Source of the DNA: Gammaproteobacteria bacterium
GTDB lineage: Bacteria > Pseudomonadota > Gammaproteobacteria > Pseudomonadales > Pseudohongiellaceae
Direction of reading: 5' to 3'
Length of the DNA stretch: 7,076 nucleotides
Assembly (NCBI GenBank): GCA_947377625.1
Contig: CANCGR010000128.1
Span: 1-7,076, forward strand
This document shows positions 1 to 5,697 of the stretch, in pieces. The translations under genes and the position numbers were made by a program. The first letter of the stretch is position 1. The number at the start of each line of letters is the position of its first letter. Under the pieces are notes generated by a model. That model had not been told where the DNA came from. It did not search any database and was given only the letters and a program-made list of their open reading frames with translations.

Positions 1-291
1 GCTGCACAGCACAAACTGCAATCACCGTTCGCACTTACCGACAGCACCAACTCCACGCCGGGCATGCAGCATGTAATGACGCTGCAGAAGCAAATTGCAC
101 AGCAGCATGTAAAGTGCCTGCTGACCGAGCCGAGCGAAAACCATCAACAACTCGACACGATGATTGACGGCCACAAACTCAACATCGTCACTGCCGATGT
201 GCTGGGCACCGCACTTGTGCCAAGCGTCGATGCTTACGCTCAGCTGTTGCGGCAAGTGGCAAGCGCAGTGCAGCACTGCATGGGAGATTAA
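1..291 (+). CDS. znuA: Zinc ABC transporter periplasmic substrate-binding protein, C-terminal end (ZnuA-like, partial)
   Basis: This is the last 96 codons of a gene that begins before the window. The frame is open from base 1 and ends at TAA 289-291. ZnuA-type proteins capture Zn2+ in the periplasm and deliver it to the ZnuBC transporter. The visible part matches the family's C-terminal lobe: a PGMQ segment followed by an amphipathic helix (LQKQIAQQHVKCLLTEP), with the conserved Glu-Pro after the Cys-containing strand. Next come the short ADVLG loop, which carries the Asp found near the metal site of cluster A-I proteins, and the final helix ending CMGD. The His ligands would lie upstream and cannot be checked. 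The stop is one base before the polA start, so the two genes are probably co-transcribed. Family assignment rests on remembered homologues. Zinc rather than manganese specificity is inferred from the ZnuA-like ending with its Cys pair. Confidence 0.82.
   Translation, partial: AAQHKLQSPFALTDSTNSTPGMQHVMTLQKQIAQQHVKCLLTEPSENHQQLDTMIDGHKLNIVTADVLGTALVPSVDAYAQLLRQVASAVQHCMGD
283..287 (+). promoter_or_regulatory. Ribosome binding site of polA inside the znuA end
   Basis: GGAGA lies five bases before ATG 293 and overlaps the last znuA codons. It fixes the polA start at 293 rather than at the in-frame TTG at 164, and it suggests translational coupling to znuA. Confidence 0.75.
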
Positions 292-292
292 A

Positions 293-3055
293 ATGAGTGA
301 AGTTGCACCACTGGTCCTGGTGGATGGTTCGTCGTATTTGTTCCGCGCCTATCACGCGCTGCCGCCGCTGAATAACAGCAAGGGTCAGGCCACTGGCGCT
401 ATCAAGGGCGTGATCAACATGATCCGCAGTTTGGTCAAACAGAATCCGCACAGCAGGATTGCGGTGATCTTTGATGCCAAAGGCAAAACCTTTCGCGATG
501 ATATCTATCCTGAATACAAAGCCAATCGCCCGCCGATGCCGGATGATTTGCGCACACAGATCGAGCCTATCCTCCAGATCGTGAAAGCGATGGGGCTGCC
601 ATTGTTGGTGATCGATGGCGTTGAAGCCGATGACGTGATCGGCACGTTGGCACAAGCCGCTTGGCAACAAAAAATTCCGACGCTTATTTCCACCGGCGAT
701 AAAGACATCGCGCAGCTGGTGAATGAACACGTGACGTTGCTCAACACGATGACCAACGAGAAGCTTGACCGCGAAGGCGTCATCAAAAAATTTGGGTTGC
801 CACCCGAGCGCATCATTGATTACCTCGCACTGATGGGCGACAGCTCCGACAACATTCCCGGCGTGCCCGGTGTGGGCCCGAAAACAGCGGTGAAATGGCT
901 GCAGGAATACGGTTCAGTGGATGCCTTGGTAGAACAAGCCGACAAAGTGGGCGGCAAGGTGGGCGAGAATCTGCGCAACAATATTGAGCTGCTGCGTTTG
1001 TCGTACAAGCTCGCCACCATCAAGCTCGATGTTGAGCTCGGCTTCGGCCCGCAAGATCTTGCACATCAACCTGAAGACAAGGATGCCTTGCTGGCGTTGT
1101 TTCGCCATCTTGAATTCAAAGGCTGGATTCAGGATCTGGAAGCCGAAGGCGCGAAAGCGGCTGTGCCAACACAACAACAGACAACACCAGCTGCTGATGC
1201 CCCTGTCGCAGAATCTGCACATGCCGAGCCGTGGCTCGCACCAGCAACTGAAGACTATCGCACCATCAACACCACTGAGGCGTTGCAACAGTTCGTGCAA
1301 CAACTCACTACTCAAGCACATCTGGCCATCGAACTGGTTACCGATGATGCGCATTTCAAACAAGCGCAGATCATCGGCATGGCGCTGTGCAACCAGAACG
1401 CCATGGCAATCTATGTGCCGCTGGCGCACGACATGCTGGGCGCCGAAGCACAGTTGCCGCTGGATGCTGTGCTTGCCGCGCTGAAGCCCGCGCTGGAAAA
1501 CCAGGCACTGTTCAAGGTTGGGCACGACCTGAAATACATCTCGCATGTGTTGCGCCGCCATGGCGTGCGGCTGCGCGGTCGCCGCTATGACACCATGTTG
1601 CAATCCTATGTGCTGGATTCAGTAGCGCACAAGCACACACTGGAATTGTGCTGCGAGCATTATCTGCAGCAAGCGGCGCCCGATGTTGAGAGCGTGCTTG
1701 GCAAGGGCCGCAACAAACTCACCTTCGCCCAACTCGATATCGCCAAAGCCACACAATTCGCCGCGCGCCGCGCTGCGTTGGTGTTCAGGTTGCATCATTA
1801 TTTAACGCAGCAATTGGCTAACACCGGCAAGCTGGCTGAAGTCTATCGCTATTTTGAAATTGCGCTGTTGCCGGTGTTGGCACGCATGGAAGATGCAGGC
1901 ATCAAGGTGAATGTGTCGGTGCTCGCCATCCAGAGCCAACAACTTGCAGCACGCCTGGTGGAGCTGGAACGCAAAGCCTTCGAACTTGCCGGTGAAGAAT
2001 TCAATCTTGGCTCTCCTGCGCAATTGCAGAAAATATTTTTTGAAAAGCTCGGTTATCCGGTGATTTCCAAAACGGAGAAAGGTCAGCCCTCCACCGCCGA
2101 GCCAGTGCTGCAAGAGCTGGCGGAATCCTATGAATTGCCGAAGGTGATTCTTGAGCAACGCGGTCTGGCCAAACTCAAATCAACCTACACCGACAAACTG
2201 CCGCTCGATATCCAGCCCGATACTGGCCGTATTCACAGCACCTTCCAGCAAGCGATTGCGGCTACTGGCCGGTTGTCGTCAATGGACCCCAATCTGCAGA
2301 ACATCCCAATCCGCACCGAAGAAGGCCGTCGCATACGCCAGGCGTTTATTGCCGATGCTGGTAACGTCTTGTTGGCTGCCGACTATTCGCAAGTAGAGCT
2401 GCGCATCATGGCGCATTTGTCGAATGATCCGGGCCTGGTGCGCGCCTTTGCCGAAGGCCTCGATGTGCATCGCGCCACCGCCGCAGAAATTTTTGGTTGT
2501 GCAGTTGATCAAGTCACCCACGACCAACGTCGCAGTGCCAAGGCCATCAACTTCGGGCTGATTTACGGCATGTCAGCTTTCGGGTTGGCCGCACAGCTGG
2601 GCATTGGTCGTCATGAAGCACAAGAATATGTAGAGCGTTACTTCCAGCGCTATCCCGGCGTGCGTGACTACATGGACAACACCCGCATGCTGGCCGCCGA
2701 ACAAGGCTATGTCGAAACCCTGTTCGGGCGCCGGCTCTATCTGCCCGACATCAAAGCCCGCAACCAGATGCTGCGCAAAGCCGCCGAGCGCACCGCCATC
2801 AATGCGCCGATGCAAGGCACGGCCGCCGACATCATCAAGCAGGCAATGGTGGATATTGACCACTGGCTGAAAGTAGCCAACCTCAATGCCCGCATGGTGC
2901 TGCAAGTGCACGATGAGCTGGTGTTTGAAGTGGCTGAAACCGACTTGGGTTTGTTGATGGAAGGTGTCAGATTCCGCATGGCCTCGGCGGCTTCGCTGTC
3001 GGTGCCGCTGGTGGTCGACATGGGGCATGGCCGCAACTGGGATGAAGCCCATTAG
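293..3055 (+). CDS. polA: DNA polymerase I with a degenerate 3'-5' exonuclease site
   Basis: The product has 920 residues (E. coli 928) and serves Okazaki fragment maturation and repair synthesis. The 5' nuclease domain (about 1-290) keeps the metal-binding acids: Asp11 (LVDGSSYLFRAYHALPPL), Asp61 (FDAKGKTFRD), Asp113/114 (GVEADD), Asp136/138 (STGDKD) and MGDSSDNIPGVPGVG. A Gln/Ala/Pro-rich linker (about 287-330) follows. The exonuclease fold (about 335-515) aligns without gaps to E. coli across its motifs, but the catalytic residues Asp355, Glu357, Asp424 and Asp501 are Glu347, Val349, Ile416 and Arg493 here, and Tyr497 is Phe489. The polymerase domain is intact: motif A DYSQVELRI (Asp697), O-helix RRSAKAINFGLIYG (Arg746, Lys750, Phe754, Tyr758), motif C QVHDELVFEV (Asp874, Glu875). 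Known: Taq Pol I has a similarly dead exonuclease fold. Inference: polymerase and flap nuclease are active and proofreading is lost. No promoter of its own is seen, so it probably reads through from znuA. Confidence 0.98.
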   Translation: MSEVAPLVLVDGSSYLFRAYHALPPLNNSKGQATGAIKGVINMIRSLVKQNPHSRIAVIFDAKGKTFRDDIYPEYKANRPPMPDDLRTQIEPILQIVKAMGLPLLVIDGVEADDVIGTLAQAAWQQKIPTLISTGDKDIAQLVNEHVTLLNTMTNEKLDREGVIKKFGLPPERIIDYLALMGDSSDNIPGVPGVGPKTAVKWLQEYGSVDALVEQADKVGGKVGENLRNNIELLRLSYKLATIKLDVELGFGPQDLAHQPEDKDALLALFRHLEFKGWIQDLEAEGAKAAVPTQQQTTPAADAPVAESAHAEPWLAPATEDYRTINTTEALQQFVQQLTTQAHLAIELVTDDAHFKQAQIIGMALCNQNAMAIYVPLAHDMLGAEAQLPLDAVLAALKPALENQALFKVGHDLKYISHVLRRHGVRLRGRRYDTMLQSYVLDSVAHKHTLELCCEHYLQQAAPDVESVLGKGRNKLTFAQLDIAKATQFAARRAALVFRLHHYLTQQLANTGKLAEVYRYFEIALLPVLARMEDAGIKVNVSVLAIQSQQLAARLVELERKAFELAGEEFNLGSPAQLQKIFFEKLGYPVISKTEKGQPSTAEPVLQELAESYELPKVILEQRGLAKLKSTYTDKLPLDIQPDTGRIHSTFQQAIAATGRLSSMDPNLQNIPIRTEEGRRIRQAFIADAGNVLLAADYSQVELRIMAHLSNDPGLVRAFAEGLDVHRATAAEIFGCAVDQVTHDQRRSAKAINFGLIYGMSAFGLAAQLGIGRHEAQEYVERYFQRYPGVRDYMDNTRMLAAEQGYVETLFGRRLYLPDIKARNQMLRKAAERTAINAPMQGTAADIIKQAMVDIDHWLKVANLNARMVLQVHDELVFEVAETDLGLLMEGVRFRMASAASLSVPLVVDMGHGRNWDEAH

Positions 3056-3083
3056 CTTTTACCAAATTTCCCATTCGGCCCGA

Positions 3084-3107
3084 AGCATCGCGAAAAATGC
3101 TGTTTTT
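3084..3107 (+). terminator. Weak possible terminator after polA
   Basis: A 5-bp stem AGCAT/ATGCT (3084-3088 with 3097-3101, 8-base loop) is followed by G and five T (3103-3107). The stem is short, so at most partial termination is expected. It sits just before the sigma-E-like promoter and could insulate the small RNA from polA transcription. Confidence 0.3.
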
Positions 3108-3110
3108 ATG

Positions 3111-3138
3111 GGAACTTTCTGCCTGAGCACTGCTCAAA
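3111..3138 (+). promoter_or_regulatory. Sigma-E/AlgU-type promoter for the polA-engB small RNA
   Basis: GGAACTT (3111-3117) is a full match to the -35 element of the envelope-stress sigma factor family (RpoE in E. coli, AlgU/sigma-22 in Pseudomonas). TCAAA (3134-3138) fits its -10 element after a 16-base spacer, the standard spacing. Transcription would start near 3144, which is exactly where the first RNA hairpin begins. Direct evidence is the motif pair and spacing. Control by an envelope-stress sigma factor is inferred. Confidence 0.65.
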
Positions 3139-3204
3139 GGGAGTGCAGGCTGGTTTTCTCCCCGATTTTTCCAGACTGCAGTGTGAGTGATTGCTCCTGA
3201 CCAT

Positions 3205-3224
3205 AACCAGCATCAACCAGCATC
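3205..3224 (+). repeat. Perfect tandem 10-mer in the loop of small-RNA hairpin 2
   Basis: AACCAGCATC occurs twice back to back (3205-3214 and 3215-3224), and the following A extends the second match. The copies fill most of the loop of hairpin 2 and overlap the first bases of its 3' arm. They could form two equivalent pairing sites or be a chance slippage duplication. Confidence 0.85.
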
Positions 3225-3232
3225 AGGAGTCC

Positions 3233-3277
3233 GTAAGCCCCGACTGTCCTCTCCTACGGTCGGGGCTTACTTCTTTA
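3233..3277 (+). terminator. Rho-independent terminator of the small RNA
   Basis: GTAAGCCCCGAC (3233-3244) is perfectly complementary to GTCGGGGCTTAC (3259-3270). The loop is 14 bases and TTCTTTA follows. The T tract is on the plus-strand side only, so this ends the small RNA, and any polA read-through, rather than engB. The U tract is interrupted by a C, but the GC-rich 12-bp stem is strong. Confidence 0.85.
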
Positions 3278-3300
3278 TATCCAGTGATGAACACTACCGC

Positions 3301-3951
3301 TTATTCCTCGCCCGCAGCTTCACCCTCTTCGGGCGCAGCCTCAGATTCAGTCTCACCCAACCAGCCATTCAAACAAGCCTTGAGCTCATCAACGCCTTGG
3401 CCGTTTACCGATGAAAACAATTGCACGCTGATCAAGGCCGCGTGCTCTTTGAGTTCCTTGCATACCTGCAACAGCGTGCTCTTGGCAGCACCATAGGCCA
3501 GCTTGTCGGCCTTGGTCAGCAGAATCCGCAGCGGAATGGCGGCTTTGACACACCACTGGATCATCATGGTGTCGCTGTCCATGAACGGGTGGCGGATATC
3601 CATCAGCATCACCAGCCCTTTGAGGGGTTCGCGTTCTTCCAGATAGCGCACCAGTTGTTTCTGCCACTGCTGTTTCTGGCTGGCGGAGACTTTGGCATAG
3701 CCAAAGCCGGGCACATCGACCAGATAGCGCCCGGGCAACAGCGTGAAATAGTTAAGCAACTGGGTGCGGCCCGGGGTTTTACTGGTACGAGCCAGCTTGT
3801 TCTGGTCAGTCAGGGCATTGATGGCGCTGGACTTGCCGGCATTGGAGCGGCCGATAAAGGCCACTTCGGCCACAGAATCATCCGGGCAGAGCTCAAGCTT
3901 GGGGGCGCTGATGAGGTAAACAGCCTCACGATAGGGTATAGAGATAGGCAC
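3301..3951 (-). CDS. engB: Ribosome biogenesis GTP-binding protein EngB (YihA/YsxC)
   Basis: A small GTPase of the TrmE-Era-EngA-EngB family, needed for large ribosomal subunit assembly in the cytoplasm. The product has 216 residues (E. coli 210). It shows G1 GRSNAGKS (34-41), the family signature RTSKTPGRTQ around G2 (55-64), G3 DVPG (79-82) followed by FGYA, MDIRHP (117-122) and G4 TKAD (146-149). The C-terminus is an acidic Glu/Ala/Gly tail. The start is GTG at 3951. It puts the ISAP motif the same distance from the N-terminus as in E. coli, and AGGA lies nine bases before it. The open frame continues upstream to 4473, but that part is antisense to cytochrome c4 and lacks EngB similarity. 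The gene is divergent from cytochrome c4 and convergent with polA and its small RNA. No convincing terminator of its own and no clear promoter is seen. Confidence 0.96.
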   Translation of the reverse strand: MPISIPYREAVYLISAPKLELCPDDSVAEVAFIGRSNAGKSSAINALTDQNKLARTSKTPGRTQLLNYFTLLPGRYLVDVPGFGYAKVSASQKQQWQKQLVRYLEEREPLKGLVMLMDIRHPFMDSDTMMIQWCVKAAIPLRILLTKADKLAYGAAKSTLLQVCKELKEHAALISVQLFSSVNGQGVDELKACLNGWLGETESEAAPEEGEAAGEE

Positions 3952-3974
3952 TTCGGGGGGTCCTGGCGGGAAAC

Positions 3975-4004
3975 TTGGGATGTATTGGGCTCCTAGAGTA
4001 CAAT
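3975..4004 (+). promoter_or_regulatory. Probable sigma-70 promoter of cytochrome c4
   Basis: TTGGGA (3975-3980), an 18-base spacer and TACAAT (3999-4004) lie in the 99-bp spacer between engB and the cytochrome gene. Transcription would start around 4010, which excludes the in-frame ATG at 4003 and supports the GTG start at 4051. A matching promoter for engB on the other strand was looked for and is not clear. Confidence 0.55.
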
Positions 4005-4050
4005 GCGCCCGCCCAAAAGTACCCGTATTCCTCGCAAAGGCGCAATTATC

Positions 4051-4674
4051 GTGACTATTCAGAATTTGGTGAAAAGCGTTGTTTCTGCAGCTCTCCTCAC
4101 AGCCCTGTCTTCCACAGCAGCGCTGGCCGAAGGCTCTGTTCAGGCCGGCCAGGAAAAAGCCGCCACATGTGCGGCCTGCCATGGCGCCAGCGGCAACGAC
4201 AGTGTGCTGCCGAATGTGCCCAAGCTGGGCGGCCAGGGTGAACGTTACCTTGTGAAGCAATTGCATGAAATCAAGGCGGAGATCCGCAAAGTGGCACTGA
4301 TGACTCCCATTGTCGCCAACATGAGCGAACAGGATATGGCCGATGTAGCCGCGTATTTCGCCAGTCTGCCCGCCGCGCGCGGCGCCGTGGAAAAATCCAA
4401 ACTGGCGTTGGGCGAGAAACTCTATCGTGGCGGTGATGCCAAGCTTGGTGTACCGGCTTGTTCCGCCTGTCATGCCCCTGATGGCAAAGGTAATGTCTCG
4501 GCCGGCTACCCCGCTCTCAGCGGTCAGGACACCCCCTACGTCGAGGTGCAGTTGAAAGCATTCCGTTCCGGCGACCGCAACAATGACCAGTCCGATGTGA
4601 TGCGCATGGTCAGCGCCCGCCTCAACGACAAAGAAATTGCGGCACTGTCATCCTACGTGGCTGGCTTGCATTAA
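4051..4674 (+). CDS. cc4: Cytochrome c4, diheme periplasmic electron carrier
   Basis: A 207-residue precursor. The Sec signal peptide covers residues 1-26 (Lys8, hydrophobic SVVSAALLTALSS core, cleavage after ALA before EGSVQAG). Two tandem cytochrome c domains follow, each with a heme-binding motif: CAACH (40-44) and CSACH (137-141). Probable axial methionines are Met84 (LMTPIV) and Met184 (DVMRMV), placed by alignment to remembered Pseudomonas c4. Family-typical segments are KLGGQGERYLVKQLHEIK, DVAAYFASLP, YVEVQLKAFRSGDRNND and the C-terminal SSYVAGLH. Cytochrome c4 passes electrons in the periplasm to terminal oxidases, including cbb3-type enzymes. GTG 4051 is chosen because AAAGG (4036-4040) precedes it and the signal peptide is then normal. 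The ATG at 4003 would overlap the likely -10 box and give an overlong N-region. The gene is monocistronic, ending at the strong terminator at 4727-4755. Confidence 0.95.
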   Translation: MTIQNLVKSVVSAALLTALSSTAALAEGSVQAGQEKAATCAACHGASGNDSVLPNVPKLGGQGERYLVKQLHEIKAEIRKVALMTPIVANMSEQDMADVAAYFASLPAARGAVEKSKLALGEKLYRGGDAKLGVPACSACHAPDGKGNVSAGYPALSGQDTPYVEVQLKAFRSGDRNNDQSDVMRMVSARLNDKEIAALSSYVAGLH

Positions 4675-4726
4675 CGGATTTTGAATTACCGCCCTGCTTC
4701 AGTACGGATTCAGCAGGAGTAAGTAT

Positions 4727-4755
4727 AAAGGGTGCCAGGTGGCGCCCTTTTTTTT
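4727..4755 (+). terminator. Strong rho-independent terminator after cytochrome c4
   Basis: AAAGGGTGCC (4727-4736) pairs with GGCGCCCTTT (4741-4750) with one G-U pair, a four-base AGGT loop and a run of eight T (4748-4755). A weaker inverted repeat CCTGCT/AGCAGG (4693-4698 with 4712-4717) lies just upstream and may stabilise the transcript end. This separates cytochrome c4 from dsbA. Confidence 0.92.
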
Positions 4756-4772
4756 GGAGCGGGCTTCTGGGG

Positions 4773-4800
4773 TTGTGGCATACTCGCGCGCCTGTAACTT
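4773..4800 (+). promoter_or_regulatory. Possible dsbA promoter
   Basis: A terminator precedes dsbA, so it needs its own promoter in 4756-4850. The best pair is TTGTGG (4773-4778), a 16-base spacer and TAACTT (4795-4800). An alternative is the extended -10 TGGCATACT (4776-4784), whose -35 would lie in the terminator T tract. Neither is close to consensus. Confidence 0.28.
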
Positions 4801-4852
4801 TTGCCGGTTTTTGCGGTCTGAAGCGTTACCTTGTCATTTTTCGGGAGATACC

Positions 4853-5497
4853 ATGAATAGTTTCATCAAACCCCTGTTTTCGCTGGCGTTGTTGCTGGTC
4901 GCTGGCGTCACTATGGCGCAGCCGGCGCTCTATGTGGACGGGACTCACTACCAAAGCCTGCCCAAGCCGGCCCGCACCGGTGATCCCAACAAAGTCGAAG
5001 TGACCGAAGTGTTCTGGTACGGCTGCCCGCACTGCTACGAATTTGAACCTTTGCTGGATAGCTGGATAGAGAAACTACCTTCGGATGTAGCCTTTGTTCG
5101 CAGCCACGCCGTATGGGATGCCGCGACCAAATTCCATTCCCAGATTCTTGCTACTGAGCAGGCGCTTGGTTCGTTCGACAAGACCCATCAAGTGGTTTTC
5201 GACGCCATTCACAAACAACGCAAAAGACTGGTAAGCCAGGAAGAAGTGCGTGATCTGTTTGCCACCCAAGGCATCAGCGCAGCCGATTTCGACAAAGCCT
5301 GGACCTCGTTTGCGGTGTCTTCAAGCGTCAAGCAATACGAAGTGCGCATGAAGGACTACCAGATCGACTCCGTGCCTACCTTGATCGTCAACGGCAAATA
5401 CAAAGTGCTTACCGGTGAGGCGGTGCCTTCCCATGCTGCCATGTTGAAAGTGGTGGATTTCCTCATCAACAAAGAACGCACCAGCGCCAAGCACTGA
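4853..5497 (+). CDS. dsbA: Thiol:disulfide interchange protein DsbA
   Basis: A periplasmic oxidase that inserts disulfide bonds into exported proteins and is reoxidised by the membrane protein DsbB. The product has 214 residues with a signal peptide at 1-22 (Lys6, LFSLALLLVAGVTMA, cleavage before QPALYVDG). The thioredoxin fold has the active site FWYGCPHC (Cys58 and Cys61) and the cis-proline loop SVPTLIVNGKY (Pro175). The inserted helical domain lies between them, including VVFDAIHKQRKRLVSQEEV. CPHC is the classic DsbA dipeptide. Length and ending (FLINKER) fit Pseudomonas DsbA. The start ATG 4853 has GGGAG (4843-4847) five bases upstream and gives a proper signal peptide. The frame is open back to 4739, but that region overlaps the preceding terminator. 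The gene lies next to cytochrome c4 as in Pseudomonas and is transcribed alone between two terminators. Confidence 0.97.
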   Translation: MNSFIKPLFSLALLLVAGVTMAQPALYVDGTHYQSLPKPARTGDPNKVEVTEVFWYGCPHCYEFEPLLDSWIEKLPSDVAFVRSHAVWDAATKFHSQILATEQALGSFDKTHQVVFDAIHKQRKRLVSQEEVRDLFATQGISAADFDKAWTSFAVSSSVKQYEVRMKDYQIDSVPTLIVNGKYKVLTGEAVPSHAAMLKVVDFLINKERTSAKH

Positions 5498-5514
5498 GCA
5501 GCGATGGTTACCGC

Positions 5515-5547
5515 AAACGCTCATCGCCTGCGCTTTGGGCGTTTTTT
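5515..5547 (+). terminator. Rho-independent terminator after dsbA
   Basis: AAACGCTCA (5515-5523) pairs with TGGGCGTTT (5536-5544) as a 9-bp stem with one G-U pair and a 12-base loop. Six T (5542-5547) follow or overlap the arm. A competing hairpin GCGATG/CATCGC (5501-5506 with 5522-5527) overlaps the 5' arm. Confidence 0.75.
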
Positions 5548-5608
5548 ATTGCCGGACTTTACACAAAATCACAGATAAGCCATTAGATTCCGCTGGTTAC
5601 GAACGCTT

Positions 5609-5614
5609 TATAAA
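5609..5614 (+). promoter_or_regulatory. Possible -10 element of the secretion/pilus-like gene
   Basis: TATAAA lies in an AT-rich patch (5600-5625) of the 200-bp gap after the dsbA terminator. No good -35 is found at 16-18 bases upstream. A second candidate is TTTACA (5558-5563), which lacks a good -10. The gap must contain a promoter, but which one is used is open. Confidence 0.27.
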
Positions 5615-5630
5615 ATTAGACTTAGAGTTT

Positions 5631-5647
5631 GCCTGACCGATTCAGGC
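5631..5647 (+). repeat. Dyad symmetry GCCTGA-N5-TCAGGC
   Basis: A perfect 6-bp inverted repeat with a five-base centre (CCGAT) lies 50 bases before the start of the GspL-like gene and just downstream of the candidate -10. It could be an operator for a dimeric regulator or a hairpin in the 5' leader. There is no T tract, so it is not a terminator. Confidence 0.45.
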
Positions 5648-5697
5648 CTTGCTGCTGCTTAAGCCTATCTCGACAAGGATTGCTCCAGGCCCACCCA

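Larger units (their letters stand above)
3144..3277 (+). ncRNA. ersA: Probable ErsA/Spot 42-position small regulatory RNA
   Basis: About 134 nt, predicted from structure and position rather than from recognised primary sequence. Hairpin 1 is a 10-bp stem with one mismatch (3144-3153 with 3171-3180) and presents a 17-nt loop UUUUCUCCCCGAUUUUU. A 13-nt single strand follows. Hairpin 2 is a 7-bp stem CUCCUGA/UCAGGAG (3194-3200 with 3223-3229) with a 22-nt loop containing a direct repeat. Hairpin 3 is the terminator, a perfect 12-bp stem (3233-3244 with 3259-3270). A sigma-E-like promoter lies at the right distance upstream. Known: Spot 42 in E. coli and ErsA in P. aeruginosa (132 nt, AlgU-dependent) both lie between polA and engB. 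Inference: an Hfq-dependent regulator that pairs with ribosome binding sites through its C-rich loop. The start is uncertain by a few bases, and the gene symbol is by position and promoter class only. Confidence 0.72.

Noticed and set aside
164..292. Upstream in-frame extension of polA (TTG 164)
   Set aside because: It overlaps the znuA end in another frame and encodes a non-homologous Cys/Trp-rich stretch. The ATG at 293 has a good ribosome binding site and matches the family N-terminus.
914..1603. 229-codon minus-strand open frame within polA
   Set aside because: It is a shadow of polA: His/Gln-rich composition typical of antisense frames, with no motifs.
3233..3270. Use of the 12-bp hairpin as the engB terminator on the minus strand
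   Set aside because: No T tract follows the stem in the minus direction, so it works only for plus-strand transcripts.
3187..3496. Two short plus-strand open frames across the small-RNA end and engB end
   Set aside because: They run through the terminator hairpin and into antisense engB. No ribosome binding site or recognisable protein was found.
3421..3996. 191-codon plus-strand open frame opposite engB
   Set aside because: It is the antisense shadow of a confidently identified GTPase and shows no recognisable motifs.
4003..4050. ATG start for cytochrome c4
   Set aside because: It overlaps the probable -10 box TACAAT and would give an unusually long charged region before the signal peptide core.
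3952..4473. Open frame upstream of engB on the minus strand
   Set aside because: It is antisense to cytochrome c4 and encodes nothing EngB-like. The family N-terminus fits GTG 3951.
4739..4852. N-terminal extension of dsbA
   Set aside because: It begins inside the terminator of cytochrome c4. ATG 4853 gives a normal signal peptide and has a strong ribosome binding site.
5629..5697. TTG start for the GspL-like gene
   Set aside because: It lies in the dyad/leader region, encodes a Cys/Arg-rich stretch unlike a start and has no ribosome binding site. ATG 5698 is preferred, though its own site is weak.
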